Of a stretch of 64,000 nt of DNA, positions 9,025 through 17,764 are shown in pieces. This stretch comes from Pseudomonas fluorescens. GTDB lineage: Bacteria; Pseudomonadota; Gammaproteobacteria; Pseudomonadales; Pseudomonadaceae. Location: NCBI RefSeq assembly GCF_001307155.1, contig NZ_CP012830.1, forward strand, positions 3,594,501 through 3,658,500, written 5' to 3'. The position numbers and the translations under genes are program-made. The first letter of the stretch is position 1. Every line of letters starts with the position of its first letter. Below the pieces are notes generated by a model. The model was not told where the DNA came from and searched no databases. It saw only the letters and a list, made by a program, of their open reading frames with translations.

Positions 9025-10792
9025 CACTGTCCTCGTCGTCGCTGTCGTCTTCACCGTTGGCCGGAATGTACAGGCTGAATGTGGAGCCGGCATCTTTTTC
9101 GCTGATGCATTCGACCCGTCCGTCATGGTTCTCCATGATCGAGAAGACTTTTGCCAGCCCCAGACCGGTACCCGAAGCCTTTGTGGTGACGAACGGTGTA
9201 AAAATCCGTTCGAGCATGTCCGGTTCGATGCCTTGGCCGGTGTCGGAAACACTGATGACGGTGTATTCCTTGTCGCTGGTTATGCCCAGGGTCAGGCGAC
9301 CGCCGTCGGGCATTGCGTCTATGGCATTGATCACCAGGTTCAGGCAGGCCTGTTTGAGCTGTCGTGCGTCGGCATAGATGGTCGCGCCAGGGGCGTTGTC
9401 TTCGATTCGGGCGTCGATGTTGTGAGTCGCCAGTTCCGGGGCGCAGAACCCGACCAACTCATCAAGCAGCGGTCGCACCGGTTGGGTGGAGCGCATGGGC
9501 GCGTTGGGCTTGGCAAAGTCGAGGAACTCGGTGATCAGGTCGTTGATCCGGGTGACCTCGCTGACCACGTATTCCAGATGCCGCTTGTCGGTCTCGGGCA
9601 GGTCGGCGCGACGGTGCAGTAATTGGGTCGCGGTCTTGATGATGCCCAGCGGGTTGCGGATTTCATGGGCCAGCCCCATGGCCACTTCACCCAGGGCGTG
9701 CAAGCGATCGCGGCGGCGCAGTTGCGACTCCAGGTGCTGCAACTCGCCGAGACGTTCGGTCATGTGGTTGAAGGTGCTGCTCAGTTCGGCCAGTTCGTCG
9801 CTGCCATAAACCGGCACTCGCTGACGATAATCGCCGTCGATCACCGCCCGAACGCCTTTGGAGAGCGCGCGCAGGGGCTGGGTCAGGCGTTGCGAGACCA
9901 GCCAGCCGACACCCAGCGACAGCGCCGAACTGAGGATGAAAATCAGAATGAACAGGTTGCTCTGGTTCACCAGCCCGACCAGGCTGTTGTGGCGCAGCAG
10001 GCCACTGAAGATCACCCCCTGAAGTTCACCGCTGTCATTGAGGATTGGCCGATAGATGCCGCTGTAGTTTTTGGTGAACTGTTCGATCGGATTTTTCGTG
10101 GTGCGCAGGATCTGCTCGATGTCTTCGGGCACCTTCATGGGGTGATCTTCGAAGCGCTGGGTCGCGAAAATTTCCGAGAAGTCATCGGCCTTGGCCAGGT
10201 ACAACCGCAGGTCAAGGGAATGCACATCGGCGACGCTGGTGAGAAAGCTGCTGTCCAGGTAGTTGGCGAGGACCAACTGATAATCGACCCCAGCCTGTGT
10301 TGTCTGGAAGGTCGAGACCAGGATGCCGGTGGACGCGCCCGTGACCTGAATGGTTTGCAGGACGGCTTTGGGCGCGGTGTTGATTTGCTGGACGATGTCG
10401 TCGGCCACGGTACTGAACAGCACTTTATGATCGCTGGTGCGCACCAGCGCCACGACGTCGATGCCCATGGCTTCGGCAATGTCGGCGCTGAGGCGGTCCT
10501 GCCGGGCCGAGAGCTGGTCGTTGATCGGGCGGATGTGGCGCAGCAACAACTGGGCGACCCGCGTGTTTTCGCGGAGGATTTCGCGGACCTCGTCTTCGAC
10601 GATCTTGGTCGATTCCTGCAACCAGATGCGCACGTTGCTATCGAAGATCTGTGACAGCGTGGTGGCCGCCAGTTCCGCAGCGATCATGGTCGGGATCACG
10701 CTGACCAGCCAGAATGCCAATACCAGCTTGCGTTGCAGGCTCCAGCGGGAGATGGCGAAGGGCAGGGCTTTACGGCGTCGGACTTTGGTCAT
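9014..10792 (-). CDS. Membrane sensor histidine kinase of the unnamed operon
   Basis: This 592-residue kinase has a first membrane helix near residues 21-46 and a periplasmic sensor of about 230 residues that looks Cache-like. A second helix spans about 279-300, followed by a HAMP domain to about 350. The H-box GLAHEIRNPLG places the phospho-acceptor at His376. The ATPase domain shows the N-box NLVINAIDAM, DTGQGIEP and GTGLGLAKV. The last 12 residues are almost all Asp, Glu and Ser, an unusual acidic tail. It is an NtrB/DctB-type partner for the sigma-54 regulator whose gene overlaps it. Its start overlaps the stop of the preceding acyltransferase gene by one base, so they are translated together. 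Confidence 0.95.
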   Translation of the reverse strand: MTKVRRRKALPFAISRWSLQRKLVLAFWLVSVIPTMIAAELAATTLSQIFDSNVRIWLQESTKIVEDEVREILRENTRVAQLLLRHIRPINDQLSARQDRLSADIAEAMGIDVVALVRTSDHKVLFSTVADDIVQQINTAPKAVLQTIQVTGASTGILVSTFQTTQAGVDYQLVLANYLDSSFLTSVADVHSLDLRLYLAKADDFSEIFATQRFEDHPMKVPEDIEQILRTTKNPIEQFTKNYSGIYRPILNDSGELQGVIFSGLLRHNSLVGLVNQSNLFILIFILSSALSLGVGWLVSQRLTQPLRALSKGVRAVIDGDYRQRVPVYGSDELAELSSTFNHMTERLGELQHLESQLRRRDRLHALGEVAMGLAHEIRNPLGIIKTATQLLHRRADLPETDKRHLEYVVSEVTRINDLITEFLDFAKPNAPMRSTQPVRPLLDELVGFCAPELATHNIDARIEDNAPGATIYADARQLKQACLNLVINAIDAMPDGGRLTLGITSDKEYTVISVSDTGQGIEPDMLERIFTPFVTTKASGTGLGLAKVFSIMENHDGRVECISEKDAGSTFSLYIPANGEDDSDDEDSDDA

Positions 10793-11916
10793 CAGGTTTC
10801 GCTTATCGCAGCAGCCATCGCTGGGTCGGATTTATCCGGTCGGATAAACAGTTTCACAAGTTTCAGTAATGTATTGAGCAACCCGCTGCGGTGGTGAAAA
10901 AACAGCGTATTGCCTTCAAATTTACAACCGAGCCGCAGCGTACTGGCATAGTCGGGCTGGCCGCACTCATACAGCGGGATTTTATGCTGAATACAATAGT
11001 CGACATTGGCCAGCCAGCTTCTGAAGTACAGGTTGTACTCACGGGACTGTTCCAGGTCGTGGGCAAAAAATTTGTCCACCAGTCGATGTTCGTCCAGCAA
11101 TAGCAGGTTGAACGCCACCAGTTGCTTGTCCACCCAATACAGTACGCACGCGGCACGTTGGTCGAGGTGTTCGAGGATACTGGTGAAATACTCTGCCGAC
11201 AGTCGTTCGAACGTCAGATCACTGCGCGCCAGAGTGGCTTCATACAAGAGCATCATCTGTGGCAATACATCGTCGACCGAGCGTCGCCATTCGATTCGCG
11301 GGCCTTGCGCCCGAAGTTTTCGGCGCAAGTCCTTGCGGGTGGATTTGCCCAGCGTGCCGAGGTAGGCGTCGAGTGAGCCGAACGCAATCGGCAATACTGC
11401 ACTGGGTAAAGCGGGCATGGTTTGCAGCCCGGCCTCGCGGCAGACTTCAATCCACTGGTGATCGTGGCTGGGCACATCCTTGACAGCCAGCAGGCCGATC
11501 CCGGCCTTGTCGGCATCGTTGCGGGCCAACGCCAGCAACTGACGCAGCAACGCCGGACGCCGGTCGCCAGCGATATGGCTGGCGGTGCCTGCATGGCATT
11601 GCTCGGTCACTGGCGATCCGATGGCGTACAAGCGAATTTCCAGCACGCCCGGCAACCATTGGCGCAGGCATTGCGTGATGCGTTTGCCGATGCCCTGCAT
11701 CGTAGTGTCGAGCGAGCACTGTGTGGTAAATGCCGCGGCTGCGGCTATCAATGTGCTGCCTTCATAGAGTGCAAGGTAGCGCCACTTGAAGTCGGCGACC
11801 CCCGCCCGTTCAACCGCCCGGTAATAATCCCAGTCCTCCAGTTCCCCAGGGAAACAGTCATTCCAGGCGCAGCGTTCGATGGCCTCGATGGTTGAAAAGG
11901 CTTGGGCGGTAATCAC
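10792..11916 (-). CDS. FemAB/GNAT-like acyltransferase of the unnamed operon
   Basis: This 374-residue protein has the double-GNAT-like organisation of BioF2/FemAB-related acyltransferases. The strongest segment is the C-terminal half: LGTLGKSTRKDLRRKLR, then VLYWVDKQLVAFNLLLLDE, then the conserved block AHDLEQSREYNLYFRSW and YECGQPDYASTLRLG. Related proteins transfer an amino acid or acyl group onto an amine. There is no signal peptide or membrane segment. The substrate is unknown. It lies 14 bases after the alpha/beta hydrolase gene and overlaps the kinase gene by one base, so enzyme and sensor genes share one transcript. Confidence 0.75.
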   Translation of the reverse strand: MITAQAFSTIEAIERCAWNDCFPGELEDWDYYRAVERAGVADFKWRYLALYEGSTLIAAAAAFTTQCSLDTTMQGIGKRITQCLRQWLPGVLEIRLYAIGSPVTEQCHAGTASHIAGDRRPALLRQLLALARNDADKAGIGLLAVKDVPSHDHQWIEVCREAGLQTMPALPSAVLPIAFGSLDAYLGTLGKSTRKDLRRKLRAQGPRIEWRRSVDDVLPQMMLLYEATLARSDLTFERLSAEYFTSILEHLDQRAACVLYWVDKQLVAFNLLLLDEHRLVDKFFAHDLEQSREYNLYFRSWLANVDYCIQHKIPLYECGQPDYASTLRLGCKFEGNTLFFHHRSGLLNTLLKLVKLFIRPDKSDPAMAAAISET

Positions 11917-11930
11917 GTCTTGTCCTTAAG

Positions 11931-12794
11931 CTACGCCAGCTGTCGATACTCTTCACGCTCGCCAGGCTTCATGGAAAGCTGATGGACAAAGTCCGCGCTC
12001 AGGTCCACGACGCGGCGGTATTCCAGGTCAACTGTGATCATGTGATAGCAGTTGTCCAGCAGGATCTTGGTGACTGGGCCGCCGAGATGACGTTCGACGT
12101 AGTCGGCGTTCCAGCGGCTGGTGATGTCGTCTTCGATGGAGTGCAGCACCAGTGCTGGTGTCTTGATCGACGGCATGCGTTTCTTGACCACGGCATTCAT
12201 CCGGTGCAATTCGCGCACGGTGACGCCTTCCATGGTCAACAGACCGGCATTGCTGCTTTCGCCGTCCTTCATCTGGCGTTCGACGATCGCCCGCAGGCGC
12301 TCGTTCTTGATGCCATAAGGTGGCTTCTCTTCGAAGCTGCAGATGTGCACGCCGAACGGAATCTTCATCAGCAAAGGCGTCAGGAACGCCAGTTTGTGGA
12401 TGCTCCAGCCGTCGTAGCGCAGGGTGGTCGAATACATCAGCAGGCCGGCGACCTGTCCTGGATGCTCGGACGCGACGTACATGGACATGACCGCGCCCAT
12501 GGACAGACCGCCGACGAACACCTGTTCGTGCTTCTGGCGTATGCCCACGAATGTCTTGCGGACACCTTCGTACCAGTCCTGCCAGCCGGTGGCTTGCAGG
12601 TCGGCGTTATCACCGCAGTGCCCGGCCAGGGTTGGCACGTACACCGTGCAACCCGATTTGGCCAAGCCGATGGCAACCCGACGCAACTCCGTCGGGGTGC
12701 CGGTCAGGCCGTGGATCAACAACACCGCGACCTCACCACTGCCGAGAACGAAACCGGTGCTACCTTCGCCGAGATCGATCTCTGTTTCGTTCAT
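11931..12794 (-). CDS. Alpha/beta hydrolase (carboxylesterase/serine aminopeptidase type)
   Basis: This 287-residue cytoplasmic alpha/beta hydrolase has oxyanion motif LLIHGLTGTPTELR, nucleophile elbow GGLSMGAVMS (GLSMG), the acidic residue in LHSIEDDITS and the final His in DNCYHMITVD. The overall shape is that of Est30-like carboxylesterases and monoacylglycerol-lipase-type enzymes. The substrate is unknown. The start codon overlaps the stop of the aminotransferase gene by four bases (ATGA). In this operon it could remove an ester or amide group from the product, or hydrolyse an activated intermediate; that is inference. Confidence 0.88.
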   Translation of the reverse strand: MNETEIDLGEGSTGFVLGSGEVAVLLIHGLTGTPTELRRVAIGLAKSGCTVYVPTLAGHCGDNADLQATGWQDWYEGVRKTFVGIRQKHEQVFVGGLSMGAVMSMYVASEHPGQVAGLLMYSTTLRYDGWSIHKLAFLTPLLMKIPFGVHICSFEEKPPYGIKNERLRAIVERQMKDGESSNAGLLTMEGVTVRELHRMNAVVKKRMPSIKTPALVLHSIEDDITSRWNADYVERHLGGPVTKILLDNCYHMITVDLEYRRVVDLSADFVHQLSMKPGEREEYRQLA

Positions 12795-14185
12795 CGTTTC
12801 ATGGCCCGGTTCAGCAATTGCTCGAGCAGTTTCAGGCCCAGGTCGATTTCCGCGTAGCTGATTTCCAGCGACGGGGCCAGGGTGATCACGTTCTTGTAGT
12901 AGCCGCCCACGTCGAGGATCAGACCCAGTTTCTGACCGTCAACCACCATATCGCCCTTCATGCCTTCCTCGACCATGTAGTCCAGGGTCGCCTTGTCCGG
13001 GGTGAAGCCGTCAGTGGTGCAGATTTCGCAGCGCAGGGCCAGGCCCAGGCCGTCGACGTCGCCGATGATCGGGAAGCGTTTCTGCAGCTCTTGCAGGCCT
13101 TCGAGGAAGTACTTGCCCTTGGCCATGACCATCGAGCCGTAGTCGACTTCGTGGGTCATCTTGAACATTTCCAGACCGACCGCAGTCCCCAGCGGGTTGG
13201 ACGCGAAGGTGGAGTGAGTCGAACCTGGCGGGAACACCTTAGGGTTGATCAGCTCTTCGCGAGCCCAGATACCGCCCAGTGGGTTGAGGCCGTTGGTCAG
13301 CGCCTTACCGAAGACGATCACGTCCGGCTTGACGTCGAAGTGTTCGATCGACCACAGCTTGCCGGTACGCCAGAAACCCATCTGGATTTCGTCGACGACC
13401 ATAAGAATGCCGTGCTGATCCAGCACTTGCTTGAGTTCACTGTAGAAGTTCATTGGCGGAATCACGTAGCCGCCGGTGCCCTGGATCGGCTCGACGTAAA
13501 AGGCTGCGTATTCGCTCTGGCCGACTTTAGGGTCCCACACGCCGTTGTATTCGGTTTCGAACAGCCGGGCGAACTGCTGCACGCAATGGCTGCCGTATTC
13601 TTCCTTGGTCATGCCTTTCGGGCCACGGAAGTGGTACGGGAACGGGATGAAGTTGGCACGCTCACCGAAGTGACCGTAGCGGCGACGGTAGCGGTAGCTC
13701 GAAGTGATCGACGAGGCGCCGAGGGTACGACCGTGGTAGCCGCCTTCGAAGGCGAACATCAGGCTCTTGCCGTTGGTGGCGTTACGCACGACTTTCAACG
13801 AGTCTTCGATGGACTGCGAACCGCCGACGTTGAAGTGCACGCGACCGTCGAGGCCGAACTTGTTCTTGGCGTCGACCGCGATCATTTCCGACAGCTCGAT
13901 CTTGCCTTTGTGCAGGTACTGGCTGGCGATTTGCGGCAGGGTGTCGATCTGTTGTTTCAGGGCGTTGTTCAGGCGCGGGTTGGCATAGCCGAAGTTGACC
14001 GCCGAGTACCACATTTGCAGGTCCAGGTAAGCCTGGTCGCTGGTGTCCCACACGTACGAGCCTTCGCAACGGCTGAAAATACGCGGTGGTTCGATGTAGT
14101 GAACGGTGTCGCCGTAGGAGCAGTACTTGGCTTCTTTTTCCAGAAGAATCTGGTCTTCTGCGGTAGCAATTCGGATATCAGACAT
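12791..14185 (-). CDS. Class III PLP-dependent aminotransferase of the unnamed operon
   Basis: This 464-residue fold-type I aminotransferase starts at ATG 14185 (SDIRIATAEDQILLEKEAKY). Motifs in order are NVGGSQSIEDSLK, FEGGYHGRTLGAS (PLP phosphate site), VEPIQGTGGYVIPP, VVDEIQMGFWRTGKLW, and the PLP lysine in VIFGKALTNGLNPLGG. Relatives use omega-amino acids, diamines or amino alcohols, and some members are phospholyases. No exact substrate can be assigned. The frame stays open 78 codons further upstream but that stretch overlaps the phosphatase gene. The gene overlaps the phosphatase stop by eight bases and the hydrolase start by four. Confidence 0.92.
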   Translation of the reverse strand: MSDIRIATAEDQILLEKEAKYCSYGDTVHYIEPPRIFSRCEGSYVWDTSDQAYLDLQMWYSAVNFGYANPRLNNALKQQIDTLPQIASQYLHKGKIELSEMIAVDAKNKFGLDGRVHFNVGGSQSIEDSLKVVRNATNGKSLMFAFEGGYHGRTLGASSITSSYRYRRRYGHFGERANFIPFPYHFRGPKGMTKEEYGSHCVQQFARLFETEYNGVWDPKVGQSEYAAFYVEPIQGTGGYVIPPMNFYSELKQVLDQHGILMVVDEIQMGFWRTGKLWSIEHFDVKPDVIVFGKALTNGLNPLGGIWAREELINPKVFPPGSTHSTFASNPLGTAVGLEMFKMTHEVDYGSMVMAKGKYFLEGLQELQKRFPIIGDVDGLGLALRCEICTTDGFTPDKATLDYMVEEGMKGDMVVDGQKLGLILDVGGYYKNVITLAPSLEISYAEIDLGLKLLEQLLNRAMKR

Positions 14186-14900
14186 GGTGGAAGAGTTCCT
14201 GATTGTGTAGCGAGAGTTCAGAAGAGGTTTCAAGTGCGAAGTCAGTGGCGTTGGCTGCGCTGCCGGCCGGCAGTTTGGCCAGCAAGGCCGGAAGTTCGGC
14301 GAAGCTGTCGAAGCGGGCGTAAGCGATGCCATTGCGTTCGCAATGTTCGGCCAGGCGGTCCTTGGCAAATACGAAGTCGGCGGTGGAGGCCACGCACATG
14401 TCGGACTGACCGTCACCAATCACCAGCACGCGTTTGCTGCTGGGCGTGGATTTGCATTTGCAGTTGCCGGAAGCCGCGCGGCAGGCCTCGCTCGAATACG
14501 GGAAGTCGATGCGCCAGCTGTTGTTGTCGACCTGGCGCAGGCGGTTGGCGAGGATCGGCAGGAGGCTGACGTAGTTGCGCGACAGAATCCGCGCGATACC
14601 TTGTTCGATACCGTCACTGACGACTTCGATGGAAGCCCCCAGGCCGACCACATGGTCGACAAAGTCCGGGAAGTCGGCATCGATTTCGACGCTGTCGAAG
14701 AACTCGAGCAGTTCATTGGGCGTTGCCTTGACCAGTGAAAGCTGGCGGCTGAGGCATTCACGGGAGCCGATAGCACCGCTCAGCCACTCTTCCTCGATCG
14801 CTTCCCAGCTCGGGTCGGCGAAACGTTGGAGAATGCTGTCGATTACGTCGGTCCGGGTGATGGTCCCGTCGAAATCACACACGATATGCCAATCAATCAT
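14178..14900 (-). CDS. HAD-IB family phosphatase, MtnX/PHOSPHO-like
   Basis: First gene of the six-gene operon, about 240 residues. The catalytic motif I is CDFDGTITRTD near the N-terminus, motif II includes VVSDGIEQG and motif III/IV is VLVIGDGQSDMCVA. A Cys-rich insert (CRAASGNCKCKS) sits in the cap region, as in MtnX and PHOSPHO-type enzymes, which act on small phosphorylated metabolites such as enol-phosphates or phosphoethanolamine. The ATG at 14900 has AGG eight bases before it; an ATG at 14906 is the alternative and lies closer to that AGG. The 3' end overlaps the aminotransferase gene. Confidence 0.85.
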   Translation of the reverse strand: MIDWHIVCDFDGTITRTDVIDSILQRFADPSWEAIEEEWLSGAIGSRECLSRQLSLVKATPNELLEFFDSVEIDADFPDFVDHVVGLGASIEVVSDGIEQGIARILSRNYVSLLPILANRLRQVDNNSWRIDFPYSSEACRAASGNCKCKSTPSSKRVLVIGDGQSDMCVASTADFVFAKDRLAEHCERNGIAYARFDSFAELPALLAKLPAGSAANATDFALETSSELSLHNQELFHHV

Positions 14901-14951
14901 CTGCATTACCTATTGGGGCAGGGGCGCGCTGATGCGCTTGCAACGGGGTAG

Positions 14952-14968
14952 AGCAGGGACTGTGCCAA
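14952..14968 (-). promoter_or_regulatory. Sigma-54 promoter of the unnamed operon
   Basis: Read on the minus strand the site is TTGGCACAGTCCCTGCT. TGGCAC gives the -24 element and TGCT the -12 element, with exact GG-to-GC spacing of 12 bases, as in the TTGGCACG-N4-TTGCW consensus. The inferred start of transcription is about 40 bases before the phosphatase gene. It fits the sigma-54-dependent regulator encoded by the last gene of the operon. The match and spacing are seen; activity is inferred. Confidence 0.75.
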
Positions 14969-15031
14969 GTTGTTTCAAGCCCAGCGGGCTAGGGCTCTGA
15001 GATATGCTGGGCAGGAAATATGTCCGGCTAG

Positions 15032-15056
15032 CTACAATTTTTGTAGGTTGCTACAA
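15032..15056. promoter_or_regulatory. Inverted-repeat upstream activator site candidate
   Basis: Three half-sites alternate in direction: CTACAA (15032-15037), TTGTAG (15041-15046) and CTACAA (15051-15056). They form a perfect palindrome TTGTAG-GTTG-CTACAA overlapping a second one, CTACAA-TTT-TTGTAG. The centre is roughly 90 bases upstream of the -12 element of the sigma-54 promoter, a normal distance for an NtrC-type enhancer site. It also lies about 75-95 bases before the OmpV-like gene on the other strand, so both directions could be affected. Confidence 0.55.
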
Positions 15057-15128
15057 ACAACATGAGTGCTTGCGCAGCAAAGTCGACCTGGGAGTTGATG
15101 CGCGCCTGTACTGATAAGGAATCGCTTT

Positions 15129-15899
15129 ATGTTCAGGATTACCTCTGCTGTATTCACTGCCTTGCTGGGCCTTGGCGGCTTTTGCGCCACCGCGCAGGCT
15201 GCCGGGATAACCGGTGAGGCGGGTCTCGGCATGAGCAATCAGCCCTATGACCCCACGGGTAGCCGTTATGAAACCGTGCCGGTGCCTTACTTCGATCTGG
15301 ACTGGGGCGATGTCAGCCTCAGCACCGACGACGGTTTGACCTGGAGCGCCTTGAAAGCCAATGGTTTCAGTGCCGGGCCATTTATCAACTACATTCCGGG
15401 CCGTAACTCCAATGGCACGCTGCGAGGCCTGCACAATGTGTCGGCCATGGGCGAGGCCGGCGGCTTCGTTCAGTACAGCCCGGCTGATTTCTGGCGCATT
15501 TTCGCTTTCGTCGGCCATACCGTGGGCGCTAATCGCGGCCAGGGTGGTGTGCTCGGTCGGGTGGGCGGGGAAGTGGGTTATCCACTGGGGCTGGGGATCA
15601 TTGGCAGTAGTGAACTGAGCGCCAATTTTGCCGATCGCCAGCAGACTCAGACGTTCTTTGGTGTTTCCCAGAAAGATGCCCGGGATTCGGAGTTCCGTCC
15701 GTACAAGGCCAGTGGCGGCTTGCAGAATGTGGCGTTGACCCAGAACTTCGAGTTCCCGCTGGCCGCAAAGTGGTCGCTGGTGACCAGTGCCACCTGGAAG
15801 CACCTGACCAATTCGGCGGCGGACAGCACTATCGTCAAACAAGAAGGCCGCGTGAACCAGGGCGAGGTTCAGGCGGCGATCAGCTACAAATTCAATTGA
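15129..15899 (+). CDS. MipA/OmpV family outer-membrane protein
   Basis: This 256-residue protein begins with a clear signal peptide (FRITSAVFTALLGLGG core, cleavage after ATAQAA). It continues with alternating beta strands typical of the MipA/OmpV family and ends in a terminal aromatic-type strand, AAISYKFN. Family members are small outer-membrane barrels; MipA scaffolds murein enzymes, others respond to osmolarity or antimicrobials. It is divergent from the unnamed two-component operon with 228 bases between the starts, and such barrels are often controlled by an adjacent two-component system. That link is inference. Confidence 0.85.
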   Translation: MFRITSAVFTALLGLGGFCATAQAAGITGEAGLGMSNQPYDPTGSRYETVPVPYFDLDWGDVSLSTDDGLTWSALKANGFSAGPFINYIPGRNSNGTLRGLHNVSAMGEAGGFVQYSPADFWRIFAFVGHTVGANRGQGGVLGRVGGEVGYPLGLGIIGSSELSANFADRQQTQTFFGVSQKDARDSEFRPYKASGGLQNVALTQNFEFPLAAKWSLVTSATWKHLTNSAADSTIVKQEGRVNQGEVQAAISYKFN

Positions 15900-15912
15900 C
15901 CTGAGCTCAGAT

Positions 15913-16067
15913 CCCCGTAGCAGCCTGCGTTCGGCTCGGTCCGCGCTCGGCTGCGTAGCAGTCGCAATCAAGTAACTCTCGGTATTTCTGGAAGTACCGG
16001 ATGGCCGGTTTTACGACTGCTGCGCCCGAGCATGGACCGGCCGGCGGGAGCAAGCTCCCTCGCCACA
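15913..16067. repeat. Chimeric or decayed REPIN
   Basis: The right end (GGGAGCAAGCTCCCTCGCCA, 16048-16067) is a class A REP, but the left end starts GTAGCAGCCTGCGTTCGGCT, which resembles the class C repeat at 41733. The middle (TTTTACGACTGCTGCGCCCG) is like the interior of the class A copy at 46142. The arms therefore cannot pair fully. It separates the convergent OmpV-like and glpM genes. Confidence 0.6.
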
Positions 16068-16078
16068 GGGGGTTCTGG

Positions 16079-16417
16079 TCAGGCGTGAACGCGGACCCAA
16101 ACAGAAACCAGCACCGTCGCCGCCATCAGCCACGCAAGCGCAGCCACCGCCAGCGAGGCCTCCAGGCGAAGGCGATCGACCATCACATACAAGGTTGCCA
16201 GATAAACGAAGTACGGAATGATCGACCACATGCCAAACACGATGGTGGTCTTCAGATCGTCCAGCGAGCGGCCCTTGCCGACGATGTAATGGGCAATCAG
16301 TGCAAAGGTCGGAAACAGCGGCACCAGGCCTGCGATGTAATAGTTTCTGGTTTTGGCGAGGAAGGCGAGGATCACCACCACCGCGGCGCCCAGTGCAGCT
16401 TTTAACAGTAGATCCAC
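16079..16417 (-). CDS. glpM: GlpM family membrane protein
   Basis: This 112-residue inner-membrane protein has about four hydrophobic segments (LLLKAALGAAVVVILAFL; IAGLVPLFPTFALIAHYIV; FGMWSIIPYFVYLATLYVMV; AVAALAWLMAATVLVSVWV). It matches GlpM, first named in P. aeruginosa for an effect on alginate synthesis; its molecular function is unclear. It lies 18 bases after aauR on the same strand and may be the last gene of that transcript. Confidence 0.82.
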   Translation of the reverse strand: MDLLLKAALGAAVVVILAFLAKTRNYYIAGLVPLFPTFALIAHYIVGKGRSLDDLKTTIVFGMWSIIPYFVYLATLYVMVDRLRLEASLAVAALAWLMAATVLVSVWVRVHA

Positions 16418-16435
16418 GAAAACTCTCGCAGTGGG

Positions 16436-17760
<1,325 letters not shown>

Positions 17761-17764
<4 letters not shown>

